Counted from the stretch's first letter, positions 9,463 through 20,790 are shown. The stretch: 64,000 bases of DNA from Sacculina carcini (GCA_916048095.2 OU696576.1:4068548-4132547); one strand, 5' to 3'. Numbers and translations are program-made. The notes: a model not told the origin generated them from the sequence alone.

Positions 9463-12400
9463 TCGTATGTATATATATCTATATATATATATAAAAGAGA
9501 ACCTCTGTGTGTGTGTGTGTGTCTGTCTGTCTGTCTGTCTGTCTGTCCCACCCTCCTTGGTCCATTTTCTGCAAGCTGCTACTCGGTAACCACTTGGTGT
9601 ACCCGCTAACAATATATACCGTCACGTTGGAAATTTTCTTGTCTACACGATATGTTAAAATAAAAATATTATAAATAAAACTAAAAAATGTAATAGCGGT
9701 GAAAAGACAAAATGAACCCTGAAAAATGCGAAAATTGTGGTCAATATTCTACCATCTACACCTCATAAACCAGCGATGGTACAGCTATACAGATTTTACC
9801 GCTGCGTAGAGAATTTTCTGTTCTACAAGGTAAACTATACTTCATATTCCAAAAATTGAATGTAAAATATGTTAAAATGATAAAATTTCAATCTACATTC
9901 AAAACTTTATTTAAACTCCACGCGTCCGATTTTCTTTACTTTTTCCTCTATTTCTCAGCAACTAAATATAACACATCTAAATAAATAATACCATCATTCT
10001 GAGAATTTCGTTTTCTACAACACGGTATAATTTTTAATTTTCCCAAATGTATTAAAAAAAGTTATGGCGGTGTGAAGTCAAAATGTACGTTCTATGTAAT
10101 GTACGTTGTATGTGTGTTCTACAAGAAAAGCTATAATTTACACCCACAAATGATACAAAAAACGTGTAATTTGGCAAAATTCTCAAATACATCCAAAATT
10201 ACACTTGAACACCGGGCGACTAAAATTAATTCATTTTTCTACTATTTCTCAGTAACTATTTGTCATACATAAAAATAAATTATACCATCTTGTTAAACAT
10301 CTTGTTTTCTACAATACGGTATATTTTGTAATTTTCCAAAGTGTATCTGAAGGACGTTACGGCGGTGTAAAGTCAAAAGGACATATTGCCAATTTGACAG
10401 CTATTATGCGCACTTGCGATTACGCAGGAATATACTACTGCGTAGATAATTTTGTGTTCTACAAGATAAGCTATTATTTATAATTTGTAATTTTCCAAAG
10501 TGTATCTGAAGGAAGTTACGGCGGTGTAAAGTCAAAAGCACATATTACCAATTTGACAGCTATTATGAGCACTTGCGATTACACAGGAATATACACCGAT
10601 TAAATTTCACTGAAGCCCAATCACAATTAAGAATGCATCATATTAGCTCCAAGCATGGATGGTGTGGTTTTATTGGATACAGTTCAATTAATGCTACACT
10701 ATACTGAATAGAAAGGCTTTATTGTCCTCAATATATACACATGAATTGTTCCGCCCGACGGGCGGGTAAAATACTACTGGGAACAAATTTAACTACTGAA
10801 TTTTACTGTGTAATTTAATTAGTTTTATTTCAAGCTGCATACGTTCAAGTTGCATAAGGATATGGGTTGTAATATCATGCAATGCCAACTATATGAATAT
10901 GCTGTTTTAGCGGACGCATAAATCTGGAATTATAGAGATGACAGAAGGTTTCATTGTTTTGATAGTGTTACACTTCTGAATTACTACACACGAAGGATGG
11001 GTGTGAACTTGAGCAGTGTTGAGGAAAAAAACTTCGTCAATAATTAAAACAAAAATTTACAAATTTATATTTTTATATTGGATATGCTTTTTGCTTTTTG
11101 ATTCTTTATATTCTATTTATAGTTCCGCACGACGGGCGGGTTTAAATACGAGGCAGTTCGAGAGAAAATATTTTGCCACATCTAAAATAAAAACATTCAC
11201 ATTTAGATTTTTCTATTGGTTAAGACTTTTTATGGGTTTACTTTTTCTTTTTTAATTTCTAATCATTTTTTATTAATTCAATATTCATTTTACTTTATTT
11301 ATTGTTCTGCACAAAGGGCGGGTTTTAATGCTAGATGGTGATGTTGAGATATAAATATATTTTGAAAACATTATGATAAAAAAAATTAGTAATTTTTCAT
11401 TGTTTTGTGTCAGAGTTCTGAATTATTCACCACGACGGGCAGGTTTAAATAGAATTTTTTTGGGTTTACTCTTTCTTTATTAATTAATAATTTGTTTTCT
11501 CTTATGAATTGAATACAAATTTAATAGTATGAACTGTTTCGCACGACGGGCGGGTTTACATGATAGAATTTTCATTGTTTTGTACGTGTTAGTGTTCTGA
11601 AATATTCCGCTCGACGGGTAGGTTTAAATATGAGGTGGATTAAGGGATAATATTTTGTCAAATTTATCATTAAAAAATATTCAGATTTAGAGTTTTTATT
11701 GGTGAACGTATTTACAGGTTAAATTTTTTGCTTTTTAATTTTTATACAGTTTATTCTATGGATTGAATATGCTTTTTATTTTTTGAATTGTTGAGCACGA
11801 CGGGCGGGTTTCAATATGAGGCAGATTAAATGAAAATATGTTGTCAAAATAAAAATAAAATATAATGAGTTATGCTAGATGAGAACATAAAATAAATAAT
11901 ATATAATTAAATCGAATTATACAGTAAATGTGAATTAATCTGGCTTTTAGGCGGTTCAGGCAAACAGTTATGTCAAAATAATATAAAAATATAGAAATTT
12001 AGATTTTTTATGGGTGTACTCTTTTCATCATATTCCTTTTCTCTTATGAATTGAATACAAATTTAATAGTATGAACTGTTTCGCACGACGGGCGGGTTTA
12101 CATGCTAGAATTTTCATTGTTTGTTACGTGATTGTGTTCTGAATTATTCCGCACAATGGGTGGGTTTAAATATGAGACGGGTTGATGGAAAATATTTTGT
12201 CAATATTGAAAAAAATATTAATTTAGACTAAAATTGATAAAAAAAATGTACCAGGTTACCTTTTTTCTTTTTCAATTTGCCATATTTTTTATAAATTAAA
12301 TGCGAATTTCATTTTATGAATTGGTCCGCACGACGTGCCGGTTTATATGCTAGAGTTTCCATTGTTTGTTATGTGTTTGTGTTCTGAATTATTCCGCACG

Positions 12401-12592
12401 ACGGGCAGGTTCAAATATAAGGCGGATTGAGGATAATATGTTTTCAAATTTAAAATTAAAACATTCAGATTTAGAGTTTTATATTGGTGAACGTATTTGC
12501 AGGTTAAAGTTTTTTGCTTTTTATTTGTATTCAGTTTATTTATGGATTGAATATGAATTTTACTTTATAAATTGTTCCGCACGACGGGAGGG

Positions 12593-12596
<4 letters not shown>
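9463..12596 (+). mobile_element. Helentron-like hairpin-array element, copy A
   Basis: Begins with a TATATATAAAAGAGAACC segment, a (TG)n/(TCTG)n run, CCCACCCTCCTTGGTCCATT and an A+T-rich body, as do the copies at 44612 and 47599. From 10750 onward it carries about 12 hairpins of the form CCGCACG-A-CGGGCGG, often within TTCCGCACGACGGGCGGGTT, spaced 70-280 bp. Several are followed after 6-10 bases by CTAG, resembling a Helitron 3' end (hairpin then CTRR). No Rep/helicase is encoded, so it would be non-autonomous. The family name is inferred from the terminal structure only. It runs into a (TA)n tract at 12597. Confidence 0.55.
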
Positions 12597-12640
<44 letters not shown>

Positions 12641-12645
<5 letters not shown>

Positions 12646-13195
12646 GATTTGTTGAAATCAACAGCAATCTGGGCACTGTTGTGCTGGTACGATAGCTTCT
12701 CTATGCTGCGCACGATTTTTCTGTGTTCAGGAGACAACACACTCAGTTGTTCACTGAAGTTTATTCCTCGAGGTACCTTTCGGCTATCACTAGCCATCGT
12801 CAGGAGAAGTAGATATAACACAATACAAAACAAAATACACAATACCAAACAGTCCACGATAAACGGTGTTTATATACAAGGTGAGACAATATATCACTCA
12901 TGTGCCAATGTGGCACCTACATAATGACACCTATGCGGCAAACGGTCGTTACAAAATTAGCACCTATGTGCCAAGGTCGATTGGTGTCGCATGGATGGGA
13001 GGGCGACATCTGGCTGTTGCTGAATGTTAATTTCACATTTATTTTTATTAATAAATACAGCTTCAATTATTTTGAGCCTACGGATATCATTTTCTCTGTA
13101 AATGATTTCGGTTTTTCTCATCCATAGTCTTTCGGTCCACTTTGATTTGATGCTGCTGGCGGTAGTGCCTGGCAATGGCTCCGTCTTGAAGATGT
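12641..13195 (-). repeat. PLE inverted arm, left
   Basis: Reverse complement of 14766-15323. On the minus strand it contains the end of the RT protein (12957-13175) and the N-terminal ORF starting at the ATG in 12797-12799, followed by a (TA)n tract at 12597-12640. The near-identity of the arms suggests recent origin or gene conversion. Confidence 0.9.
12778..12803 (-). ncRNA. hammerhead-ribozyme-like core, left arm
   Basis: Minus-strand copy of the motif at 15158-15183: CTGACGA, a 5-bp stem GGCTA/TAGCC with a GTGA loop, then GAAA. Hammerhead motifs are known in PLE pLTRs. One extra base sits between CTGACGA and stem II, and stems I and III were not verified. Confidence 0.4.
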
Positions 13196-13198
13196 CTT

Positions 13199-15004
13199 GA
13201 AGATGTTATTCGCGAGTCAAAAATCTCTCGCGGGCATACAAGAACGTTATTGATCTCACCAGAGCTCAGAGCTGCGGCGTTGGAGCTAAGGAATAATAGC
13301 AGCATTATTATTCGAAAAACCGACAAATCATCCATGTTCGTCATACTAGACCGGTGTGATTATGACAACAAAATGGCGCAGATACTCAGTGATGCATCCA
13401 AGTTTCGCCGAATAACCCGAAATCCAACGGATGCAATGAAAATTAAGCTAAATAAAATTATCCGCAGTTGCAATACCACGAGTGAAAACAAATTGTCCAT
13501 CATTGAAGGCGATCATAGACTGGGCTATGCGTACGGCAACATAAAAACGCATAAAGATGGTTATCCTATTCGCCCAATTATAAGCCAGACACCGTCGGTC
13601 ACATACAAACTGGCAAAAGAGCTCAACGCCTTGATTTCACCATACTTGCCCGACGATTTTTGCATAAAGTCATCAGAAGAATTTTTGAAAATTCTAAAAG
13701 CGACTCAGCCCAACGGGAAAATGCACACGATGGATGTTGAATCTCTTTTCACGAATGTTCCTGTTGACGAGACCATAGATATCATTTGTCACCATCTCTA
13801 CCGCAGCTCACAACAAAAATTCCAAATTCCTGAGGCGTATCTCCGAGAATTGTTGTGTGCCTGCACGAAAGAAGCACCGTTCTACGCACCAGATGGAAAG
13901 ATGTACATCCAACACGACGGTGTAGCGATGGGTTCTCCTCTCGGCGTGCTTTTCGCCAATTTCTACATGAGCCACGTTGAAACAACTACGTTCGCAACAG
14001 AACCGACTTGCAAGCCACCAATATACGCCAGGTACGTCGATGATGTATTTATATGTGCCGAGGAAGACGCCGTACTTCAGTTGGCAAATCAACTTCAGCG
14101 AAACTCATGTTTGAAGTTCACACATCAGCAGGAAGCGAATTGCAACCTGAGTTTCTTGGACGTTGCAGTAGAACGACACGAGACCTCATTTTCCACAGCC
14201 GTCTATACGAAAAATACAGACCTAGGCTTCTGTCTGAACGCCGCTAGTGAGTGCCCGCAAGCGTATAAGATGAGCGTCATAAGGTCGTTCGTGAACAGAG
14301 CGATTACGCATTGCTCAACATGGTCTGCAACGAGCACAGAGCTGAACAGAGTCCGGCAACTACTAGTAAACAACGGCTACGAACAAACGACCATTGATCG
14401 TGTAATACGCGACAAATTGTCGAAATATATCGAAGAAGAGAGAAAACACAAAGAGACAATGACCATCAAATTGTACTACAAGAACATCATGTCTTCTGCC
14501 TATCGAGATGATGAGAACGCCATCAGAAGAATCGTCGATAGAAACGTGCAGCCAACAGAAGAAGGCACCAAGTTGCAGCTTGTCATTTATTACAAGACAC
14601 GCAAAACACGCAGCTTAGTGATGAAGAACAGTTGCCTTCCCAAGACCAGCATGTTGCAAGAAGCCAATGTAGTGTACCAGCATACATGTACAACTGGTGA
14701 CTGCAGTCGCCGAAACTCGCACTACATTGGCTACACAACAACAACGCTGTCCAAACGAATTTCAGCACATCTTCAAGACGGAGCCATTGCCAGGCACTAC
14801 CGCCAGCAGCATCAAATCAAAGTGGACCGAAAGACTATGGATGAGAAAACCGAAATCATTTACAGAGAAAATGATATCCGTAGGCTCAAAATAATTGAAG
14901 CTGTATTTATTAATAAAAATAAATGTGAAATTAACATTCAGCAACAGCCAGATGTCGCCCTCCCATCCATGCGACACCAATCGACCTTGGCACATAGGTG
15001 CTAA
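13199..15004 (+). CDS. PLE reverse transcriptase with C-terminal GIY-YIG endonuclease
   Basis: Open from about 13199 to the TAA at 15002-15004, roughly 600 codons. No ATG opens the domain, so the N-terminus probably comes from the separate upstream ORF seen in the arms. With residue 1 at 13250: an RKTDKSSMFVIL block near 23, the RT motif DVESLFTNVP at 162 (first catalytic Asp), GVAMGSPLGVLFANF near 224, and YVDD at 262-265 (catalytic). A C-terminal GIY-YIG nuclease begins VVYQHTC near 475, with YIGYTTTTLSKRISAH at 492 onward, then the EAVFINKNKCEIN segment holding the conserved Glu and Asn. All catalytic motifs appear intact and there is no internal stop. It copies PLE RNA using an endonuclease-nicked target. 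Confidence 0.92.
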   Translation, partial: EDVIRESKISRGHTRTLLISPELRAAALELRNNSSIIIRKTDKSSMFVILDRCDYDNKMAQILSDASKFRRITRNPTDAMKIKLNKIIRSCNTTSENKLSIIEGDHRLGYAYGNIKTHKDGYPIRPIISQTPSVTYKLAKELNALISPYLPDDFCIKSSEEFLKILKATQPNGKMHTMDVESLFTNVPVDETIDIICHHLYRSSQQKFQIPEAYLRELLCACTKEAPFYAPDGKMYIQHDGVAMGSPLGVLFANFYMSHVETTTFATEPTCKPPIYARYVDDVFICAEEDAVLQLANQLQRNSCLKFTHQQEANCNLSFLDVAVERHETSFSTAVYTKNTDLGFCLNAASECPQAYKMSVIRSFVNRAITHCSTWSATSTELNRVRQLLVNNGYEQTTIDRVIRDKLSKYIEEERKHKETMTIKLYYKNIMSSAYRDDENAIRRIVDRNVQPTEEGTKLQLVIYYKTRKTRSLVMKNSCLPKTSMLQEANVVYQHTCTTGDCSRRNSHYIGYTTTTLSKRISAHLQDGAIARHYRQQHQIKVDRKTMDEKTEIIYRENDIRRLKIIEAVFINKNKCEINIQQQPDVALPSMRHQSTLAHRC

Positions 15005-15323
15005 TTTTGTAACGACCGTTTGCCGCATAGGTGTCATTATGTAGGTGCCACATTGGCACATGAGTGATATATTGTCTCACCTTGTATATAAACACCGTTT
15101 ATCGTGGACTGTTTGGTATTGTGTATTTTGTTTTGTATTGTGTTATATCTACTTCTCCTGACGATGGCTAGTGATAGCCGAAAGGTACCTCGAGGAATAA
15201 ACTTCAGTGAACAACTGAGTGTGTTGTCTCCTGAACACAGAAAAATCGTGCGCAGCATAGAGAAGCTATCGTACCAGCACAACAGTGCCCAGATTGCTGT
15301 TGATTTCAACAAATCGTGCATAC
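14766..15323 (+). repeat. PLE inverted arm, right
   Basis: Contains the last part of the RT gene, the 3' UTR and the start of a truncated downstream copy (N-terminal ORF). Inverted relative to 12641-13195. Beyond 15323 comes CATAATGGCCTCC, which the left arm lacks, then a (TA)n tract to about 15390. Confidence 0.9.
15158..15183 (+). ncRNA. hammerhead-ribozyme-like core, right arm
   Basis: Sequence order CTGACGA, then T, then GGCTA-GTGA-TAGCC, then GAAA fits the hammerhead catalytic core CUGANGA-stem II-GAAA, apart from one unpaired T. The following GGTACC is self-complementary and could support a short stem. The start codon of the PLE N-terminal ORF (15164-15166) lies inside it. Hammerheads at this position are established for PLEs, but I could not fold the flanks. 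Confidence 0.45.
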
Positions 15324-15342
15324 ATAATGGCCTCCTTCCAAA

Positions 15343-15343
<1 letters not shown>
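15164..15343 (+). CDS. PLE N-terminal ORF, truncated copy
   Basis: Starts at the ATG inside the hammerhead-like motif and encodes MASDSRKVPRGINFSEQ..., about 60 residues, then runs into the (TA)n tract, which the frame translates as an Ile-Tyr repeat. In a complete PLE this segment would lie upstream of the RT domain; here it is the 5' end of a following, truncated copy. The same ORF exists on the minus strand in the left arm. No named domain. Confidence 0.6.
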
Positions 15344-15395
<52 letters not shown>

Positions 15396-15406
15396 TTATG
15401 TATATA

Positions 15407-17521
15407 CTAGCATTAAACCCCGCCCGTTGTGCGGAGGAATTCATAAAATGGAATTAATATTCATAAAAATTCATATTCATAAAAAATGTTCTAAATTACA
15501 AAAGAAAATAAAAACTCATAAGTGTCTTACTCAATAGAAAAGTCCAAGTGTGAAAATTTTTAATCTTATTTTGACATAATATTTTCCCTCAACCCGCCTC
15601 ATATATAAACCCACCCATTGTGCGGAATAATTCAGAACACAAACACGTAACAAACAATAAAAATTCTAGCAGGTAAGCCCGCCCGTCGTGCGAAACAGTT
15701 CATACTATTAGATTTGTATTCAATTCATAAGAGAAAAACAATATGAATTAAAAAAGAGTGGAGTAAACCCATAAAAAGTCTAAATTTCTATATTTTGATA
15801 TATATTTTCACAAAATAGTTTGCCTAAACCGCCTCATAATTATACATGCCCGTCGTACTGAATAATTCAGAACTCAGACACGAAACAATGAAAAATGACT
15901 ACACCTTTTCATCATAATGTTTCCAAAATATATTTATAACTTAACATCACCGTCTAGCATTGAAACCCGCCAGTTGTGCGGAGCAATTCATAAAATGAAA
16001 TTCATATTTAATTCATAAACATATTGCAAATTAAAAAATAAAACAGATATACTCATTAAAATCTTACTCAATTGAAAAGTCTAAATTTAATTATTTTTAT
16101 TTTTATTTTGACAACATATCTCTCATATTGAAACCCGCCCGTCGTGTTCAACAATTCATAAAATAAAATGCATATTCAATCCATAGAATAAACTGTATAA
16201 AAATTAAAAAGCAAAAAATTTAACCTGTAAATACGTTCACCAATAAAAACTCTCAATGTGAATATTTTAATTATAAATTTGACAAAATATTATCCCTTAA
16301 TCCACCTCATATTTAAACCTACCCGTCGTGCGGAATAATTCAGTACACTAACACGTACAAAACAATGAAAATTCTAGCATGTAAAACCGCCCGTCGTGCG
16401 AAACAGTTCATACTATTAAATTTGTATTCAATTCATAAGAGAAAATAAATATGAATTAATAAAGAAAAGAGTAAACCCAAAACAAAATCCTATTTAAACC
16501 TGCCCGTCGTGCTGAATAATTCAGAACTCTGACACAAAACAATGAAAAATGACTAATTTTTTTATCATAATGTTTTCAAAATATATTTAAAAGTCAACAT
16601 CACCATCTAGCATTAAAGCCCGCCCTTTGTGCAGAACGTAATTATTTTTATTTTTATTTTGACAACATATTTTCCTTTAATATTTCATATTTTCCTTTTC
16701 CTTTCCATATTTTCCACAACATATTATAGAATAAACTGTATAAAAATTATAAAGCAAAAAATTTAACCTGTAAATACGTTCACCAATAAAAACTCTAAAT
16801 GTGAATATTTCAATTATAAATTTGACAAAATATTATCCCTTAATCCACCTCATATTTAAACCTACCCGTCGTGCGGAATAATTCAGAACACCCGTAGTTC
16901 CGCCCGTCGTGCGGAACTATAAATAAAATATAATGAATCAAAAAGCAAAAAGCTTATCCAATAGAAAAATATAAATTTGTAAATTCTTGTTTTAATTATT
17001 GACGAAGTTTTTTCCTCAACACTGCTCAAGTTCACACCCATCCTTCGTGTGTAGTAATTCAGAAGTGTAATACTATCATAACAATGAAACCTGTCATCTC
17101 TATAATTCCAGATTTATACGTCCGCTAAAACAGCATATTCATATAGTTGGCATTGCATGATATTACAACCCATATCCTTATGCAGCTTAAGCTTATGCAA
17201 CTTGAAATTAAACCAATTAAATTATACAGTAAAATTCAGTAGTTAACTTTGTTCCCAGTAGTATTTTACCCGCCCGTCGGGCGGAACAAGTCATGTGTAA
17301 ATATTGAGGACAATAAAGCCTTTCTATTCAGTATAGTGTAGCATTAATTAAACTGTACCCAATAAAATCACACCATCCATGCTTGGAGCTAATATGATGC
17401 ATTCTTAATTGTGATTGGGCTTCAGTGAAATTTAATCGGTGTATATTCCTGTGTAATCGCAAGTGCGCATAATAGCTGTCAAATTGGTAGTATGTGCTTT
17501 TGACTTTACACCGCCGTTAAA
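15407..17521 (-). mobile_element. Helentron-like hairpin-array element, inverted copy
   Basis: Minus-strand copy of the array at 45590-47598. Its 3' end CTAG lies at 15407-15410 and is followed inward by hairpins at about 15423, 15612, 15681, 15846, 15969, 16136, 16318, 16388, 16503, 16620, 16863, 16905 and 17271. The outermost is a perfect palindrome, CCGCCCGTCGGGCGG. The spacing pattern matches the copy at 45.6-47.6 kb better than the left neighbour at 10.7-12.6 kb. The 5' part is missing: homology stops at 17521, where gypsy sequence begins. Confidence 0.6.
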
Positions 17522-17524
17522 ATT

Positions 17525-19296
17525 TTGATACGGAGCAGAATTCGAAACGGAATTCTATACGGAGCAGAATTCGAAATTCGAACCGATCACCAAGCGCTCA
17601 AATCAATCTTCAAACCAACAGGTAATCCTTCAGCACGCATATTGCGGTGGATATTACGTATGCAGCAGTATGACTTCACCATTCGTCACATCAACGGGCG
17701 AGACAACCCTGCCGACGTGTTATCAAGACAGCCTGTACGTAATATCACGACAAAATCTCAGCAGAAGAAGAAATAGCTGAGGGGTTCGTCAACTACGTCG
17801 TCGCACACAGCGTACCGGTGGCGCTGACTCTGTCTGAACTGGTCGAAGAGTCACAGAAGGATAGCACATTACAGGCAGTGGAGAGAGCCATACAACACGG
17901 TAATTGGGAAGACGAACGAATTCAAGCATTCAAACAAATTCGCGATGAAATCACAGCTAAAAGGGGACTGGTCATTCGCGGATCCAAGATCGTCATCCCA
18001 TCATCGCTTCGCAGGCGCACACTTCAACTTGCCCACGAAGCTCATATGGGAATAGTGAAAACCAAGGCACTATTGCGGACAAAAGTATGGTGGCCTAAGC
18101 TGGACCAAGATGTGGAAAAATTGGTAAGTGCGTACATACCGTGTGCAAGCTTGGATCAGCGAAAACGTACGAACCCATTGAATACGTCGATGATGAGCGG
18201 GGCGTGGGAGGTTATCCACGTAGATATTTGCGGGCCATTTCCCAGTGGAGAATATGTAGTTGGCATCGTAGACGCGGGTTCCAGGTGGCCTGAGGCATCA
18301 GTCGTGAGAGCCACCGACACTCACACGGTTACGGCGATGATTGAAAACTGCATCTACACTCACGGAGTGCCAGAGGTGATTGTATAAGACAACGGACCAC
18401 AGTTCCGGGGCAAGGAGTTCGCGCTATTTTGCAAAGAATGGGGTATACGGCACAGAAAGGTTTCACCGTATCATCCACAGAGTAATGGCGAAGTGGAAAG
18501 GTTTTTCTCTTCGTTACTCAAAAACGTTCGTGCATCCAACACAGAGACGAGAAACTGGAAACGATTGTTGGGAATGTTTCTTTTGCAGTACCGAAATACG
18601 CCACATTGCACCACGGGAGAAACACCCGCACAACTACTGATGGGTGGAAGTTTGAAAATGAAATGGCCTCAAATCCAATCGAACACGGAAGGGTGGAGGT
18701 GGAGAAAAGCGCGTAAGACAGACCGGGAGGAAAAAGATAAACTGAAGGCGCGCACAGACAGGAAGAATAGAACCAGGTCGAGCGATATCGCGAAAAACGA
18801 CAGAGTCCTGCTTCGCCAGACAAGGACGAACAAACTCTCGCCCCGATATGACCCACAACCATGGACGGTCACTGAAAGAAAGGGAAGTACCGTCATAATT
18901 CAAAGAGGAAATCAGCAGAAACTGCGTGAAACATCACAACTGAAAAAAGTTCCAGACAGCCGGTGGGAGGAAGGCGGCACGTTTACAAGCGACGGGCTCG
19001 GTCCAATTCTCGGTACACAAGAAGATCGAACCGGAACGACGGACGAGGCAACACACAGACACATGGAAAGTTCAAGAGGCGTCAACGGGTTCGAGCAGCA
19101 AAAACAAACAAGGCGGAACAGATCAGATCGCGACGGAGGCAACATAACGGATATTGGTAATGAGGCGGTGACATTATCGGACTCGTCAGAAGCGATTGGT
19201 TTCCCCAACAGACGACGGAGAACCATAAGAAGGCCACAGATATTCTGCGATGGCGCTACTGAGGCAGATATTGAAGACGCTTTGCTATCATCCTGA
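17525..19296 (+). pseudogene. gypsy RNase H end and integrase
   Basis: 17525-17775 encodes the end of RNase H (TDHQALKSIF, then HINGRDNPADVLSRQ). After a frame break near 17776, 17818-18387 gives the integrase N-terminus. Its zinc site HEAHMG is present, but the expected CxxC reads IPCASLDQ, so the second Cys is lost. The first catalytic Asp follows in VIHVDICGPF. A TAA at 18385-18387 falls just before DNGPQF, which holds the second Asp; the frame resumes with NGEVERFF carrying the Glu. The frame 18493-19296 includes the YRNTPHCTTGETPAQLL block and a basic C-terminal tail. A stop codon inside the catalytic core makes it inactive. Confidence 0.8.
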
Positions 19297-19317
19297 ATTC
19301 CACCGACAGAAGCAAAA

Positions 19318-19332
19318 TGAAGAGGGAGGAGA
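19318..19332 (+). other. polypurine tract of the gypsy element
   Basis: Purine run AAGAGGGAGGAGA immediately upstream of the LTR, the expected plus-strand primer. Confidence 0.6.
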
Positions 19333-19337
19333 TATAC

Positions 19338-19611
19338 TGTTTCTACACTTGTGGCGCAAGTGTCGTTTATGACTGTGGGGCTGGTTGATGTTGTTTATAT
19401 GTATTAATGATAAGTTTCCAAATAAGTTATACGGTAGGATTTAATTATATTGAGTGTTTGTATTTGCTAATCAACCTTGCTAATGTACATTACTAACCAC
19501 TATCATTTGGGTTATGTTTCAGGCATTGAATGTTGGTGTCTTATTGATATGAAATAGAGTAGCACGTTTCACGGTTGTTTTCATTGTAGTGGCGATGACG
19601 GAAAAGGAACA
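19338..19611 (+). repeat. gypsy 3' LTR
   Basis: About 274 bp beginning TGTTTCTACA and ending GGAACA, with short inverted TGTT/AACA ends, directly downstream of the polypurine tract. The partner LTR is absent. Confidence 0.65.
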
Positions 19612-20400
19612 GTAAACTACACACGAAGGACGGGTGCGAATTTGAGCAGTGTTGAGGGAAAATATTTCGTCAATATTTAATACAAAAATTTACAAATCTA
19701 GATTTTTATATTGGATAAGCTTTTTGCTTTTTGATTCAATATATTTTATTTATCGTTCCGCACGACGGGCGGGTTTAAATACGAGGCTGTCCGAAGGAAA
19801 ATATTTTGCAACATCTAAAATAAAAATGTTCATATTTAGAAATTTCTATTGATTAACACTGGGTTTACTTTTCCTTTTTAAATTTCTAATCGTTTTTTTA
19901 ATTCAATATTTATTTTACTTTATTAATGCTATATAGTGATGTTAAGTTATAAATATATTTTGAAAACATTATGATAAAATATTTAGTCATTTTTCATTGT
20001 TTTGTGTCTATTTTGTCAAAATAATATAAAAATGTAGAAATTTAGGCTTTTTATGGGCTTACTCTTTTCTTTGTTAATTCATATATATTTTATCTTATGA
20101 ATTGAATACAAATTTAATAGTATGAATTGTTCCGCACGACGGGCGGGTTTACATGCTAGAATTTGCATTGTTTGTTACGTGTTTGTGTTCAGAATTATTC
20201 CGCACGACGGGCAGGTTCAACTATGAGGCGGATTGAGGGATAATATTTTGTCAAATTTAAAATCAAAATATTCACATTTAGAGTTTTTATTGGTGAACGT
20301 ATATACAGGTTAAATTTTTTGCTTTTTAATTTTTATCCAGTTTATTTTATGGATTGAATATGATTTTGACTTTGTGAATTGTTCAGCAGGACGGGCGGGT
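19612..20400 (+). mobile_element. Helentron-like array fragment E
   Basis: Plus-orientation copy of array sequence with hairpins near 19758, 20131, 20198 and 20390, matching 46030-46400 and then 47870-48260. An internal deletion relative to the 44.6 kb copy is evident near 19860-20000. Confidence 0.6.
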
Positions 20401-20790
20401 TCAAATATTATTTTTCTTTTATGTATATATAAATGAAATTATCTGTCTGTCTGTGTATGTATGCTTGAATATGAGGTGAGATAATTGCGCGGGTTCAATG
20501 GTATAGATCAGGGGTTTCAAACGCAAACGAAGCGATGGTTCATTTTTATTCAATAAAAATGTCCCGCGGGCAGCAACTATAGACAATAAAACGTTCAATT
20601 TCACCGTATAGAATGAATTCATATACAAAACTAATGGATTTGACTTCAAGATCCAGAACGGATCGAGTTCGAGTTCTGAATTTTCAAGCACGTCGGGCGG
20701 GTTTTAATATGAGGCGGGCTGAGTGAAAATATTTTGTCAAAATAAAATAAAAAATAATGAAATGTAGACTTTTCAATTGATAAAGGTTTT

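Larger units (their letters stand above)
12597..15400 (+). mobile_element. Penelope-like element with inverted arms
   Basis: A PLE occupies the centre of a larger palindrome. The plus-strand RT/GIY-YIG gene (13199-15004) is flanked by inverted arms 12641-13195 and 14766-15323 that look nearly identical; the clearest difference is a 1-nt indel around 13115/14847. Each arm holds the C-terminal end of the RT protein, the 3' UTR and the 5' N-terminal ORF of a neighbouring copy. This is the partial-tandem plus inverted arrangement known for Penelope pLTRs. Both outer ends abut (TA)n tracts. An 11-bp duplication (CTTGAAGATGT, 13185-13206) marks the junction between the left arm and the RT gene. Confidence 0.85.
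17522..19611 (+). mobile_element. Ty3/gypsy element, 3' portion
   Basis: Holds RNase H end, integrase, polypurine tract and one LTR. The 5' two thirds, including RT, gag and the 5' LTR, are absent. It sits between two Helentron-like segments, and the LTR end is followed directly by array sequence. Deletion after insertion is the simplest explanation. Confidence 0.8.

Noticed and set aside
15407-17521. CRISPR-like array of short palindromic repeats with spacers
   Set aside because: The repeats are short GC hairpins, but the intervals are irregular (70-280 bp), homologous between copies and A+T-rich. There are no cas genes and the surrounding sequence is clearly eukaryotic.
10380-17521. Assembly fold-back as the sole explanation for the palindrome
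   Set aside because: The outer arms differ by many indels and match other copies differently (right arm resembles the 45.6-47.6 kb copy), so they are not a simple artefactual mirror. The near-identical inner PLE arms still need long-read confirmation.
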